From Stercorarius parasiticus (taxonomy: Eukaryota; Chordata; Aves; Charadriiformes; Stercorariidae), in contig VWZL01002022.1 in NCBI GenBank assembly GCA_013396915.1, positions 1 to 64,000 on the forward strand: a stretch of DNA of 64,000 bases, read 5' to 3'. The notes below the pieces were generated by a model. That model worked only from the letters and a program-made list of their open reading frames with translations. It did no database searches and was not told the DNA's origin. The translations under genes were made by a program, and so were the position numbers. Below are positions 10,884-24,985 of the stretch, in pieces; position 1 is the stretch's first letter, and every line of letters begins with the position of its first letter.

Positions 10884-13082
10884 CTATTTATGGCTGCTCA
10901 GATGTTCAAGCAAAACAGAACTTATTATTTTGAGACTAGAATAGTTAAGACCTAAATGGTATGGGGCTACTCTATGAAATCAAGGTGATCCTTTCTAGTT
11001 GTCTATCTGTGGACAACTGTAGCCTTCTGAAAAACTTACCTTTTGAGCTGAACTTTTTAATGAATTAGGTGAACCCACAGTCTTTCACTAAAATCCAAGG
11101 CTGATTCTCTCACTGATTTAAGTGGAACCAAGATTAACTAGTAGTAATAAGTAAGGTACTTTTTGAAAAACTGACCAAATCAAACGAGGTGTCTTGTCAT
11201 AAGAGGAGAGAGAGGAGTCAGGGAAAAGACTAATTTCCCCAGGAATTTAACAAAAAGACCAATTGACTTTTGTTTTGTTTTGAAGAGCACTAAAGCAGCT
11301 GTGATAAGAAGAATGAAAAAGACATAAAGTAGGTCATGACCTAACCAAGAATCATCTATAATATGTAATAAATTCATAAATATTCTCTGAAGTCCTGTAG
11401 GCAGGTTTACTGTGGTGGGCAGTGATTATACAATGTTCCCATAAGATCTTTTTACCAATTAGTTATGCATCTCAGAACATACTTTTCATATCATGTAGGG
11501 TACATGTTGTTTCCTACCCATTTCCATTACATTTTCTGTCAACATAATTCATATATCTGTATTTCTTTTGTGACTGATCATATATATTGCATAGAGTTTG
11601 AAATGGATTATTAAAACATTCACGTATGTTGTATCTTTTGTACGCAGCTGCATGAACTGCCACTGTTATCAAGTATTGAAGAGGTAGATTTTTTTCCATA
11701 ACTCAGTCTCTCTTTTGTAGCTTTATATGTATATTTCCCACAGAGAAACAAACGTTCTCATATTCAACCTCAATAAGCATTTTAGCCAGCATAAGTTTTG
11801 CTTATTCTTGTCAGAGCAAAATTAGATATTAATCCACTGCCAAACAGAGTTTACAAGAATGTAATTCAGACACCAGATTGCAAAGTACTCCTGTACTATT
11901 TCCCTAAAGATATTGGTCTCTTAACATGCTGAAGGGAAAGAGCTATAGAATGCACAGTGGAAATATGGAGAATGTTTCTTCCCTGTTAATTTATTATGGT
12001 GAATTGACATAATGAAGGATGACAAATAGGTCTTTTTTTTTCATCCATACAGTGCTCCCCATTAAAATATGAATGTTTTCTGTATGAGGGTCAAGAGCAA
12101 CACATTTAATTACACAAAAGCCATGCGTCATGTGTTGTGAATGTAATATGGAGCGCAAGAGAAAATGTACAGTGTACTGCTGAGTAAAGTGTTAAAAGGG
12201 TACCAGAGGCTTACATTTTAAAAAAGCCTCCACAGTGTCTGAATTCATTGAAAAAAGAATATTTTTTTTATCTTAATGTTAGCACTGAAAAAATTATATA
12301 AAGACTTTGTCCTGAGCTTTTCTTCTATCCTGTAGGACTGAACTTGTTGCTGCCATTATAAATTAGAGATTGGTACACTGAGGTATCTATTCGTAATAGA
12401 TAACAATAAGAAGTTCTGTGTAATATAATAGTATACAATGATATATACTCTGTTTATAATATATATAGGCTATTAATTATTCTCTCTATATTCATATAAA
12501 ATAAACATATAGTAAAATATATCTAAGTCAAGTCTTCACTGAATTCAGTGAAAGTAAAATGGACACGAATTCAGCCTTGTTCATTTTAACTCCTTGTCTG
12601 AAAGCTCACTATGAAACTTCATAACTTACCACGTAACTTGTCTAAAAGAAAAGTGATAGCCATTAGAGTTGCTCATTCAGTAAAAAGCCTCTCTATAAAC
12701 AGCTTCATAGTAATAAATTACAGCAGAAAAAGAAGCATAATTTTTTCATGCTATATGCAGTTACATTTATTCCATGTGTATCTTTTATCAGCAAGCCTAA
12801 GAGAAGCAGAGTCAAAATACAGGCAAGATTTCAATAGTTAAAGCATGGTTAATATTGTTAACTAAAGCATTTTCTTATTTGATTTTGTTGAGCATGATTG
12901 AATTTTTTGGTGGTTAAATCCAAGAGGAAGTGAAAATTACCATATGTAATGCAACAAAGCTAGAACACTGTGAACTTTGAAATAAATGCAGTCTTGCAAA
13001 AAAACCCCTAAATACAAAATAAATTAAATGTACTCATCTTCAGTTTATATACTTCTGCATGACAACATTTCCACGTGTTTCC

Positions 13083-13097
13083 TTTTTTTTTTTTTTT
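13083..13097. repeat. Poly-T tract (15 T)
   Basis: A perfect homopolymer of 15 T with no recognisable retrotransposon body on either side. Confidence 0.8.
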
Positions 13098-13133
13098 GCT
13101 TTACTTCATATATCAAAGAATAAGAGAAAAAAA

Positions 13134-13154
13134 TTGGTTGGTTGGTTGGTTTTT
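13134..13154. repeat. (TTGG)n microsatellite
   Basis: Four uninterrupted TTGG units followed by a short T run. Confidence 0.85.
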
Positions 13155-14329
13155 GTCAAGGGTCCTGTAACTTCAAAAAACGTACCTAGTTGTGGGTTAG
13201 TGAGCTCACTGAAGATCCATTAAGTCTAAGATGATCTTGGGGCAGTTCTTTGTAGAGAGAAATCTCGCTAAGATGCAGGGACCATTGCTGATCTATTATT
13301 TTTACTGGAGAATTTGTGCTCCAAATTCAGGAGTTTTTACTCTTTCAGATTATTTCTAGTTATTTCTTATGTTTTGCTTCCCTGACATGTGAGAAGAAGC
13401 TGTATTGCAGTGACACAAACAGATGAGCACATCTTTCATTGCTGCCTTAATCACAAAAGGATGCATTCGCAGGTCTTGCTAATGGTCTAATTTGTATCTG
13501 AAGTCTGTTACTGGGGCATTTTTCTTTTCCATTATGCTCCTTCCTTCTGCTTTGTCTTCTTTAGATTAAAGAATCCCAATAATTTTAATGTTTATAGGGC
13601 ACTACTACTTTGTAAACTAGTTAGCTTAAATGAAACTGAAGCTGTAGCATCCCAGCACTTGCAAACCAAGTGTTATTTAAAAACTTTTTTTTTTCCCCTC
13701 CTTGCATGCGCAAGATTACATAAAGAACTTCCTGGATGCCTGTTTTCCAAGTACGCAAACATCAGAAATGTTTTATTTTAAAGAATAAAATTACCTTATC
13801 TCAAAGAATCAAGCTGTTAGAAAGCTTTACCATCCACCCCTGGCACAGAAGTTTATCAGAGTGTGAAAGGTTTGGCTAAACAAAATAAGACGACCTAATT
13901 CTGTTTCTTTGCAGAAATCAACCTTTTTGTATTTTACTGTTCAGAGTCTTTTATTTAAAGTGCTTTGTCATGTGTATCTGCTGTAAGACCCTCTGTTTTG
14001 AGTGATGACCCATTGTAGTTCATAAATCTTTTGGATATATGTTATAATTTTCTTTGAAGTCATCACACAAATTAATATCTTTTTGTTTAATGCAACTTAG
14101 TAATACAAATCCTTTAGATCACTAGTTCTCATTCACTTCTTTTGTGTGTCCAGATCATCTTTTAGTGCCTACATTTAATGGTTTTCACTGTATCTGAGTA
14201 TACCCACTGAATGTACTACTACATAATCTATCTGAAATGGATTTGGCAATCTCTCTCCAAAATGCAGGGATCAGATTCATGCCATGAAACCATGGAAAGC
14301 ATCTGAAGCCATGCCCGTGTTTGAAGGTC

Positions 14330-14760
14330 AGAAAAAGTGGGGTTGCAAATCCAAGGAGAATAGGTAACCCAGCCTACCTACTCATATGGAGCCACGCAGC
14401 CAGGGAGACATCAGCTATGAGGGAAATAGTCAGTTAAGGATGACCGTGAATGAAGTCTGCTCATTAAAAGGGTTGCTGATGACATCTCATGGGCAGGGTG
14501 CCCTTCACAGAATAAAATAACCCTGTTTTTATGAGAGGGTTGTGTGTGTTGCGCAGCGCTCGCGAGGCTGAGGGGACATCTCACCATTAGGGTGAGAAGC
14601 TGAGTGAGTGAGCTGAAGCACTTGGACAGACAGACGTGAGGGTGGTTGTAGGGCCCATCAAAGCACTGTTAGTGGAGAGAGGCCATCAGAAGGCACTTGA
14701 TAGAGAAATTCTGCATTTACGATCCATAAAACAGAAGGGTGGTTTTGTCCCCACCGTTTC
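14330..14760. repeat. GC-richer block of unknown origin with a CpG cluster
   Basis: This block stands out from its AT-rich surroundings in base composition. It has AATAAA at 14511-14516 and, soon after, four CpG dinucleotides between 14552 and 14564. CpG is otherwise rare in this flank. A polyadenylation signal followed by a G/T-rich stretch (14535-14550) would fit an old LTR or a retroposed transcript on the plus strand, but no terminal repeats, primer-binding site or protein remnant is visible. It could equally be a small regulatory CpG cluster. Unclassified. Confidence 0.3.
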
Positions 14761-15762
14761 TTGACAAGTTAACAACTAATTTTGAATGGTTTTACTCCGT
14801 GCAATTAACACAAAGAATGAAGGGTATTAATTTGGTGGCGTGTACTGCTACATTGAGATATATTAGGCTTAGGCAGAAATGGCACTGTGGAAAGTCCCTG
14901 ATACCCTTGAACACACAGCAGCTGCCTAACCCCACGTACCGATAAGCCTACATAGCTGCTGCTGGTAAATCAGACAAATCAGAGTTGTTTCTTGCAACCT
15001 GAATGAAGAGCAGCAATGTTCTTTTTAAAATTCAGGGCCGCTTTCATTTCAGAGGTGCTTACTTTGTTTTTCTAAGTAAGAATATTTCCTCGTGGCAGTT
15101 AAAAGTGGTCAATCTATTATGTTTATTTTGTGTCATATAGTGCTTTTTTATGTGTGTCTCTCTTCTTATCTGTTCACTCCTTCAATATTTAGTACCATCA
15201 TATGAAAGTATTATAGTAATACAACAATCAAGGCAGAAAGCAAGTTTTTGAAACGTAGTGGCAGGCACAATAAATACTTATTTTTCATATTAAAGCACAT
15301 GTCCTCTTGAAATAATTATATACGGTTTTCACCGAAGGATGTGATATACCGCTGAAATAAGTCCACTAGGGCTTATTGTAAAAGGTATTTTTGCAGCTTG
15401 TTTCCTTATGCTTTTGTCATTCTGCACTTGATTTAGAAAGAGATTCATGGAAAGTCATAATTATTTTAAGAAGGCAGCAGGGAAAGTGTTCTTTCACCAT
15501 GTCTATAAATCTTTACTTATGCTCTACAGAGAACTCTGCTCCCTATGTCTGCTTTAACAGTGTAAGAGGAGTATATCATAATGCCTTGAGTTGTCAGAGC
15601 TTCGGGAATCTTTATAATATGAGATCACAAGTGAAGACAATTTCATCGTAATAGTTCTGGCAACAAAGGAAAAAGGATACCATTTCAGCTGGCACACTGA
15701 CATGATAGCAAGGATATGTTCTTTTATAGAGTTAAAATATGCGTGGGATTGGAACGTGTGCA

Positions 15763-15823
15763 TGCATATATATATATAAATACATATAGACACATGTATA
15801 TATACACACATATATATGTATAG
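15763..15823. repeat. AT/CA-rich microsatellite
   Basis: Mixed TA and CA dinucleotide runs (TATATATATA, then CACATG, then TATATACACACATATATATG) over about 60 bp. Confidence 0.85.
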
Positions 15824-18800
15824 CTAGGAAGCTAGTAAATCTGAGACTTTGAAAAGGAGATGACTACTGAAAATATGGTCTATTTTTGGGATAATATTTT
15901 TTGAGGAAAAAAAAATGTAAAAATTGTGCCCCTCAGAATGGTAAATAACTGCCTTTCAGAAGAAGAAAACACTATTTTTCCTGATGAAGTCTACAGCAGA
16001 GAGCAGCTTGGGCTATTGCTTTTCATTCTCCTAAACACACCTTTTCAAAAGACAATTTTCCTTTTCTTTATCTCTTCTGCGAGGAACTATCCCTTTGTAA
16101 GGCTTACAGCCCATCAGAGAAAAAGGGTGGTTCTGGTGGTTAAATATGGACACAGATTTCTTGTGGAGCTTAGGGAATCTTTTTCACTGGAAATTTGGAG
16201 AGCGGTGTAAAGAAATAATTGTCAGGATTTTTTTAGACACAGATAATTCTGCTTTGGTTAGCAGTTAAGCTAAATGATTTTTTATGGACACTCCACTTTT
16301 TTTTTTTTTAAGCTCCCTATGAGATCATGCTAGTAAGCAAAACCATCTGAAAGCTATTAATCAAAAACACTTTGTTTTAAGAGCATCACAATATTTACTG
16401 CTTCTGTTTATGTAAAGTCACCTTATGGTCATTTGTACGGAATTAGATGTCCAGGAATGGATGTCTCAAGGACTTGTCTACACTCTTCTTGGCTGCTCTG
16501 CAAGATATGTGTGTTGCACAGTAAATACTGTATTCTGAGTGCATATTAATGATACAAGATGAGAATAAAATAAAAAGAAAATGAAATATTCGAATTGCTA
16601 GATTCTGACATTTCGATATTTCATTTCCATACGGTATTTTTAAAAATGAGAAACCTAAATAATAAAAAACCCTCATAATCTAGAGAAAGCTGAGAAAGAG
16701 AAAAATCAGGTCAGTCAGAAAAAACAGTTCGAAAGCCAATATATTTTTGATGGGTTCCCGTCTCCAATTTTCAGACATGGAAAAAGCCCTAATGTCTTAG
16801 TGATTATGTAAAGAAAGCTTTATCCATTGCTACAGAAGATAGTTAATGTATAGCTCTCTCTCCTTTCTTTTCCTTTTTTTTTTCATTAACAGTATGACTA
16901 AGAAAAATTAAGTTCTGTCACTCTTGCCTCATATTTTTTTTTTATTCTTTCAGCATAAAAAACATATATAGAGTAAGTGTGTATCATTCCTGAGTGAAAA
17001 GTTTGCAATAAAAACTGTTTATTTACACTGGGGTATAATCTAGAAATATTCTTTAATGTCAGTCTTTCATAAAGGCCTTGCAACTGAAAAAAAAATATAT
17101 GTGGGTGATTTATTCTGCAGATTAAATCACTTACTATTTTTGTTACCTCTACAAAATATAAACAAGTAATAATTTTGCTGAAGCATGGTATACTTAACTT
17201 GACAGTTTAGGAAAAGTCATAATCTCCTAGCTATTACAATACTATATATTTAGAGTATTCAGTATTACAACATGAAAATACCCTCTTTGTAAACTGAAAA
17301 ATAACATTTCTTTACAAGACATCCACACAACAAAAATTATTTTTCCAACTAATTTTATATAAAAAATTGAAATATCACTAATGATTTCCTGGTGCTAGAT
17401 ATAAATATGCCCTATATAGTTTATGTATGCTAAAATTAACAAAAGACTACCATGATTACCAAAAAACCTAAGTACGTATCTAAAGTCATTTAGTGAAAAG
17501 AACTAATTTCATTATTTTTCTCTTCTAAATTTCAGAAGTTTTACAAAATCTCAGTAGAAAAAGGAACAGCTGTTATGGCCCTCCTTCATGATTGTGCAGT
17601 TTTGATGCATCAAAACCCAAATGAGTTCTATCATAGAATACTTTTGCCCAATTAATACTTAACCTAACTGCTGCCAAGACAGGGAATTTGTCTCCAAAGA
17701 CACTGATTGACTGACAGAAAAAATTGAGAAAGAAAGAAGCACTTGACATCAGAATAGAGCAGAAATTTGTTTTTGTGAGAGTCCTTTTTTATGTTAACAG
17801 GGCTTTGCTAAATGATCTTATCAATAGTTTTTGTTTCCAGCAATGTGGAGGTGTTGGTGCCACTGGCTAGAGGCAATAGAATTTCTAAGCTCTGTCCAAA
17901 CATATGATTGCCACAAACGTGAGAAAACCTACTTTTGTAAGGCTGTTACTACTACTTACCAGCCTAATTCGTATTACTGGTTCTGTAATCCTCCTCCTAC
18001 TATTGTCAATGACTTAGTCGGACCTGGTCAATTATGAGATCACGAAAATGTGCTGAAGTGTTAGGTAATGGTTGTTGGCATTAGAAATATTCTAGGTGAA
18101 TCTATTTTTCCATGTTCCTTAGAGAAAGATTATCATGAGATTCATTGTGTCTCATTTAAAACATTTCTTATATTAAACTTCATAGGCTTGGGCATGAAGT
18201 TTTCTTTTCTCTCTATGCCAGCCTCACATAGACCAGAGACAACTGGAAATCTTGTAAACCTAAGTCTGTGTAGTGGTCCCCAGTCTTGAGACTGAAATAA
18301 CAGTGCTGCTGAAGACAACAGGTAGAGTCAAATGATCAACCTGAGGATTCTGATGTAGCTGCCATTCAGGTTAGGACACAGCCCTTCTCATACTTCTGAT
18401 AGATGGGCCAAAGAAGTGTTTCTTCATTACGGTTCAAAATCGTTACTGAAACAGATCACTTGCCAAAGTTAATGGGAATTTCATTTCTCTAAGGACTATA
18501 TAAATGTCACATGTGCAGGACTAAGATATTTCCATCTGCTCTCAACTCTTAGTACTCAGCTTCCAAAAAGAATCAAACTTCGCAATATATTTTCCTTAAT
18601 ATCTATATATGTGATGTTTTTCTTAATTAAAAAAGTACAATCCTATTATATTTTGTATGTGTGGGTAGTTGAATACATAAACAGAAGAGAAGAGGCTTGT
18701 GTTCAACCATAACAGGCTTTCAAAACAATTTCAGAGAAACAAACATCGTATGTCATGTCTTTCTTTTTTTTTTTTTTAAGTGATATGCCAAGCTGTTCAA

Positions 18801-19539
18801 GCTTGGCTTTTCATTCCTCTGGTAGTAAGAGAGCTGCTACGTTAGCTAGCTCTCCCATATAGGTGATTTAGGCAAGATGACTGTTTGGCGCATTCAAAAT
18901 GGAATCAACAACCAGTTGAGAGAGAGAAAGAATGGCTTTCTAATATGAAAAATTGTCTGCTTCCTCAAATTTTGCCAGTCATGTCATGTTACATTAGACC
19001 GAGTAATAGAACATTAGCTGGGTAATGAGACATGACTGCTAAAATGTAAAGGAGAACGCACTTTCAGATTGGCTGATCCAGTTGAAAGTGGTAGCTTGCA
19101 TCTAATCTGCAACGCTTGTAGATATTATACAAACCAGCTGTTTGTGAATTCCAGATTGTTTGGAAATTGGAAGAAGTGTCAGATACATTATCGAATTCTC
19201 AAAACATTTATGTATCTTACCTTTGGTTTCTGAACAAAAGGAAGTTTTTGAGAAACATACTTGTAAGTTATTTTCATTTAATGCTTGACAGTTTTTCTTA
19301 GATCCTTTGGGCCAGAACTTCAATTTAATTAAAAGGTGTTTTGTTTTATTGCAGTCAACAGAGCTTCAGACATTTAAACAATTTTAAATCCAGTCTGTTT
19401 TACAGAGGTACAACTGCGTAAAGTTTTATAGTACTTAACAATGTAGGAGTTAACAACGTTGGTCCAAAATTATTTTCCTTGTTATGAGAAAATGTTTCTT
19501 TGCAACTAAAATATTTCACAGAAAGGCTTCACAGAAATT

Positions 19540-19655
19540 TCACCAGGAAAGAGAAAGGCAGAGATTTTAATTTCAAATTATTTTGAGTAAAGGTCTGACC
19601 TTGAACTTCAAGGTGTGAGGTGTGTTCTCTAACCACTGAGTTGCCAGATATTTTG
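19540..19655 (-). mobile_element. Possible MIR-like SINE fragment
   Basis: The plus strand ends in TTCTCTAACCACTGAGTTGC, which resembles the reverse complement of the tRNA-like head of MIR-class SINEs (CTCTAACCACTA type), preceded by AAAGGCAGAGATTTTAATTTC, similar to the GGCAGAGCCGGGATTCGAAC part. Highly diverged; low confidence. Confidence 0.35.
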
Positions 19656-21579
19656 AGACATGCTAGATGGTCTCCTCTGTTCTGTGACAGATTTCAAAAG
19701 GTTTTTTTTTCCTCTCCTTTCTCAGCCATTAGTAAACAAGAGCGATTTTCATACCATTGATGTTTTTGTGTGCATAACTGTGGTTTTCAACCACATCTCA
19801 CAGCAAATAAAACCAGCTGTTTCAAAATCTATAAATTTCTAATATTTTGTCTTCGCAGCACTAGCACTTGTCAGAGCAATGCTCTGCATCATGCAGGAAG
19901 CCTCCAGAACTCGATCGCATTCATAAATTGTATTTTGTCTCTGAAAAGGGGGAACAAAATGGTTGGCAGCTCATAATGGACCCTTAAAAACAAGGCACCA
20001 GATTTATGTTTTGACTGTGTTGAATAATACTGATACAATAAATGATGAAAATAAACCCAGCAGTGGAAATGTGAGATTAATTTGCTCAGTAGAAAGAACA
20101 TTAAAAAAAAGGAAAGATTACATATATGGAAATGCACATCTAGAGAAAGTCAAGAGATGCAAGCTTCTAATGCTACCAAATCAATCTGCTCATTATGTCC
20201 CTTACATTTAATATTTAGGAAAGTGATTCTACTTTCAAGCACTCTAGTTTATTCAGAGTGCTGCCATTTTATTAAGATATGTGTGCTAGGAAGATTTCAG
20301 CTTCCTCTGAAATCACCAGGAATAGTCAATCTCATAAACAGCAACCCATACTTAGAAAAGAAAAAAAAAAAAGTCAAGAAAAAAGAGATTGATTTTTGCA
20401 ATGCTGATTGAAGACAAACATTTAGAAGGAGAACGGATCAAACTGAGTCTATGAACTGTTATGTATGTAGTTTTTTGTGAAAGTTTCTCATTTATTATAA
20501 CTGTGCAATTACAGTCTTATGTATCTATACCAACCATAATTTAGCATCAGTGTAGATGAATTGCCAATACTTGGCTTCCTCTGAGCAGAAAATGCCAAAC
20601 TGCTGATCTGAATTATATTATCAAGCAATGTACAAGTTTTTAGCTGTTCTGTCTTTATTTGCATCTTGGGAATCACATTGCTAAATCCTCACATGACGTC
20701 TTGAAAAATCACCCCTTGAGGACTATATTTTTTCCTACCTATACTTTTTATTTAAATTGAAGATGTCTCTGCTTAACTTACATTTTTAATAGCAGTGAAG
20801 TCCTTTGGGTTCTTATTAGATGGAATCTAGGCAAAAAATTCTCTCACCTGCTCTGTTGTACAGATCTTTTATTCGAAGGGTAAAAAAATCTCCTTTCTAT
20901 TTGCAGTTGTGGTTACAGACTGGTATGCTGGTATCTACATTGCCAAAATGACCAAGTTTTATACATGCAGTTGAAGTCACAGTCAAACAGGCAAAAAAGA
21001 AGAGAGGAGAAAATAACATATGGTTTCTTTGTATCCTGGTATGATGAGAGATGTCTTGGAATTTATATTCATAGAGCAGATCTTTCTCCAAGGTCTGGTA
21101 CCTTTTAGAAGCCTTGCACTGGAAACAGATTCAGAAGCAGGACTAGCCATTAGACTGTGTTTAGGACATAGATACTGTAGGTGTAAAGGGAATTTTATTG
21201 TAAAAAGATGGCTCCAAAAGACTGCATGCCTGTCCTTACTTCCAGCAAGACAAATTGTTCACCACTTCTCAATATAGATTTCATCATGGAAGGCATTTAA
21301 ATATACAAAAGCAGAATTCGGAACTGTATTGTCAGGGCAGCTCATTAAAGCCAAGGAAACCCATAATAGACCCTGTCTGAAAGCCATCTTCCCTAGTCTA
21401 TTGACTTATGATGCTGACCAGAAATTGGCTAACTATGATGTCTAGACTAAGTGAGAGCTAGAGACAGCTATCATTGATAAAAAAGAAGTGGCAGAAAAAA
21501 AAAATGGCACTGGAAAAAAGAGTATGAGTCATTAAGTTATTAAGCTATGCAATTGCAGGACCTCTTTTCCATCTAAAAT

Positions 21580-21596
21580 TTTATTATTATTATTAN
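21580..21596. repeat. (TTA)n microsatellite ending in an ambiguous base
   Basis: About five TTA units run into an N at 21596, probably because repeat length could not be resolved. Confidence 0.8.
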
Positions 21597-23560
21597 CATT
21601 TTAGTTGCGGGGGATTCCATTGTAGGATTACTAATGAAATATGCAGTGATTTTTGTGGGAGTGCAACATCTTACAAATCACCATGTAATATACAGACACA
21701 GTCTTTCTCACTGCAGGCAATAAAATAAAACAAAAACAAATATAAAAAATCTAGGCTGCATAATTGAAGTTTCTCTTCATTATTCTGACATTAGTTAGCC
21801 TCAGGCTTTAGAATCTGCTCAATTGTAATGAATCTTTAAGATTTTAGTTGGACCAAAGAGAAGATAACACCTCATTGTACTTTGTTGTTTGCAAGCTTTT
21901 AACAAAATAACATCTGCTATCTTAGATTGTGGATGATTTAATTTTTAAACACAAGTTCCCAACCTTTAATTTTCTGCAAAACAACCACATAAATTATTAA
22001 TTCATCTATATTTCCTCAAGGCGAGATAGACTTAAGGTCCTTCATAAATATTTAAGAATTCTACTGCAAAATAAACAAAAACTTTCACTTAACTTTTAAT
22101 TGCAAGTCCCAACAACCAGCAACAGCATCATAAGTAATGGTAAAGAGAAAGATTTCAGGTAGAAGCACGTTTTTGTGAAAGGATCCGGCCTTTTTAGCTT
22201 GTGGAAATCCAATGTGCTTTGCACCATTTGCAAAACATGCATTTCATTAGCAATAAACACCAGGAAAAAAAGGGCCAGTGTTCAAATCTAATCCAGTCTT
22301 GACTTGAAAGCCTCTCTACTGGTTCCCAGGAGCATGAAGCGCAACACACATGTACACCTGTGTATTCACTTTCTCCAGGAAGACATCTGTCGGTATTAAT
22401 ACATTGCACTCTCCAGGCCCATATCTGAGTTGCTGTTTAATTCTGGCATTGGATCTGAGATGTGAAGGCAATGTCAAGCTTCAGCGCTAGCCTGCCATAA
22501 TCCCAGCTGCCAACTTCTCCCCTTCGCCCAACGGAATTGTTCTAGTAAGTATGGATCACTGCATTTGCTATAACTCACCTCATCACCAGAACAGTCCTCA
22601 CCTGCTGTATAAAACACCTTTCCGAACCCTTTGGAGTGGTGCAGAGATCAGAGCAAGATTAAGATCTGAGTCCTGTGAATCAAAGCAAATTTAATAACAA
22701 CCTTTTTCTTTTTGCAAAAAGTGTGCTTTTCCATAAATTTGTCAAGATGTTTCCCTATATTGCACATGAGAAAAATACTTTGGAGAAATATTTCAATGTT
22801 TTCATGTTTCAGTATTGCTTTGAGATAGATCTAATATTTTAAAAATATTTATTAGTTGAATTTATGTATTTAGGCATATAAATCATTTTTAAAAGCTTTT
22901 TTTTTTTACGCCTTAAGATAAAATCAGTGAATTGATTTTGAAGGTTCAGGTCATACCTAACTTCATTTAAGGAATAATTTTATTATTTATAAACAGTAAC
23001 TAAATAAAAGTTTCAGTCATTATTCCAAAAGAAGGAAAAGAAAAAGATTCTGGTATAAAATGCAAAAACTCAGGGTCAGCATTTTCAATTTCCCTCTAAA
23101 AACATAATAAAATTATTTCCCTAAAAGATAAAACTTGATAAAAGTCCAAGCCTGTGTAAAAGCGCAGAAATGAAAATACTCTGCACAGTATGGAAGAGCT
23201 TCAGCTGTAACTACTTCTGCTCTTTGCTTTCTCTTCCAGTCCCACACAGAGCATTTTGGCCATTGCTCCTCGCAGGTATGGACTCTTTGAGTCTTCCCAT
23301 ACTCTCATCTTTCTGGTGCTGTCCAGAACTAATTCCAAGGAAGTACACAAAATACGGGGATGTGAGAGTGCAGTAAGGGAGATTTGAAACAGGCCCATGA
23401 AAGTATTCCTCCTGCCTTGCCATATGGATATTGATTTCTCTCCCTCAGGCTGAATATAATTGCCTGCTCTAATTTAGCATTGATCTACCCACCCAAGCTT
23501 CTTAAAGCACTACACAGGCATCAATTAAATTGTTCCTAATACCACCTTTGTGAAGGAGGG

Positions 23561-23680
23561 TAGCTATAATTATTCACACTTAGAAGATGGTGAGGGGTGA
23601 AAAGTGATTCGTCCTGAGCCATGCAGCGTAACAAGCCAGGATTAAAGCATGAGACAATTATACCATGCCATGTGCCCGTT
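23561..23680 (-). mobile_element. MIR-like SINE fragment
   Basis: On the plus strand the order of blocks is that of a reversed MIR/CORE-SINE: TAATTATTCACACTTAGAAG (for the TTATCCCCATTTTACAGATG part), GTGATTCGTCCTGAGCCATG (for GTGACTTGCCCAAGGTCAC), CAAGCCAGGATTAAAGCATG (for CAGAGCCGGGATTCGAACC), then an ACAATTATACCATGCCAT end. Frameless, non-coding and old. Confidence 0.55.
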
Positions 23681-24310
23681 ATCAGATCATTCAGAGTTTT
23701 TCTAAAGGCAAAATATTTGTTCATCTAATGATTTGGGATTCCAGTGAAACATACTTGGTTAGATAATGAGTGTACAATGACTGCTGCTGTTCGTATCAGA
23801 TGTGCCTGTTGCCTTGACTTCTCTCCTTTCTGGTATTTTTCCACTGTCTTATTTTTTGTCTTTTTCTTCTACCCACTCTGCTTAAAATGTAAGAGGCTTT
23901 TATTTCATATGCTTCAACTCTTGGCATTTGATTGTTGTTTTGTTCCCTGATAAGAACATTTATGCATTATTGCAGGCAAGAAATAATACCTCTCGCTGCT
24001 GAGGACGACAAATGTAATTTTGCCGCTCTGCTTTTTAGTGTCATTGTATTTACTAGTTCAAGAGAAATCAGCTTGGGTGCTAATGAGGAGAAACAAGTAC
24101 AAAATATTTCATATACACATCCAAAAGCTCAGAAAAATTACAAGTTCTAGCATATTTACTGGGAAAGCCGAATACTAAGGCAACACAGGTGTTAGATAAC
24201 ATTTTGAATCAGATACTAGAAATAAACCAAAGTCAGACTGGGTATCGGATTGAATTTAGGCAGCTCCTCTATGCCATATATGACTTGTAGTCAATGAAGA
24301 GAAAAACAGA

Positions 24311-24326
24311 AACAAAAAACCCCACC
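24311..24326. repeat. A-run into CCCC
   Basis: Short low-complexity tract of the same A-to-CCC type as at 10850 and 59068. Confidence 0.6.
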
Positions 24327-24918
24327 TAGCACACTATTGCAAGGCTTGTAACCTGCACTAGGGCAAACATTTACAGATATGTTCAAATGTAAGGTGGACG
24401 TGACCTTTAACATGCTGATTCTAGCTTTATCTGAGAGAAAAAGAAAAACATATTGATATTGGAAAGCTGTACAATATGTACAAACTTTAATTATCAGCTA
24501 TGCTATGCTACTCAATGCTTACACAGAGAAACCACAGGAAGGTCAATAACACAGTACTTATCATTATTTGACCTCATTTTCTACACTGCTTGGCTTGAAC
24601 AATGTGAGTCTTTGTATTTTTGGCCAAGAATTCCTATTTCAGAGTCCCCTCTGGGCTGCACTTAGGGCCATGGATTAGCTTTAAACATGCTTATAATATG
24701 AGCCAAATCGCTTTAGGCTTCACTGTTAACATTCTAGGAAATCGGGGACGTAGTATAAACTCCTTAGACTGTTTCTTACGTAGCATACATTTTTCAGCAT
24801 AGGAGATGCGGGAGAGGTTAATGAATCCACTCTTATCTCCTGAGGAAGAAAGGTGATGGAAATTAAGCAGTTGCTCTGCCCTTACAAATGTGCAACACAT
24901 GAAAAAAAAAAGTGTGGG

Positions 24919-24985
24919 ATTTTTTTGTTTTTTTTGAGTTTTTTTTTGTGTGCGTTTTTGGGGTTTGTTTGTTTGTTTGTTTTAA
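24919..24985. repeat. T-rich tract with (GTTT)n
   Basis: Poly-T runs broken by single G pass into four GTTT units at about 24963-24983. It looks like the complement of the A/C-rich tracts elsewhere in the window; no LINE or SINE body is attached. Confidence 0.8.

Larger units (their letters stand above)
10766..14329. other. AT-rich non-coding, no gene seen
   Basis: The stretch holds an A-to-ACCC low-complexity tract at 10850-10883, AT-rich sequence around 12400-12530, a poly-T of 15 at 13083-13097 and a TTGG tract at 13134-13154. No open frame or transposon is recognised. Confidence 0.6.
14761..23560. other. AT-rich non-coding, no gene seen
   Basis: Contains an AT/CA microsatellite at 15763-15823, an inverted repeat GCCAAGC...GCTTGGC at about 18787-18807, a possible SINE fossil near 19540-19655, and an ambiguous base at 21596. 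Open frames stay below 110 codons and none resembles a known protein. The ORF at 17831-18037 is Cys/Trp/Tyr-rich and starts right after a CAG acceptor-like site, but has no recognised family. Confidence 0.6.

Noticed and set aside
17831..18037. 68-codon Cys/Trp/Tyr-rich frame after a CAG acceptor-like site
   Set aside because: The composition suggested a secreted or retroelement-derived peptide, but there is no recognisable motif, no neighbour of that type and no donor site supporting an exon.
18787..18807. Inverted repeat GCCAAGC...GCTTGGC as a possible small RNA hairpin
   Set aside because: Only a 7-9 bp stem, too short for a microRNA precursor, and of a size that occurs by chance in a window this long.
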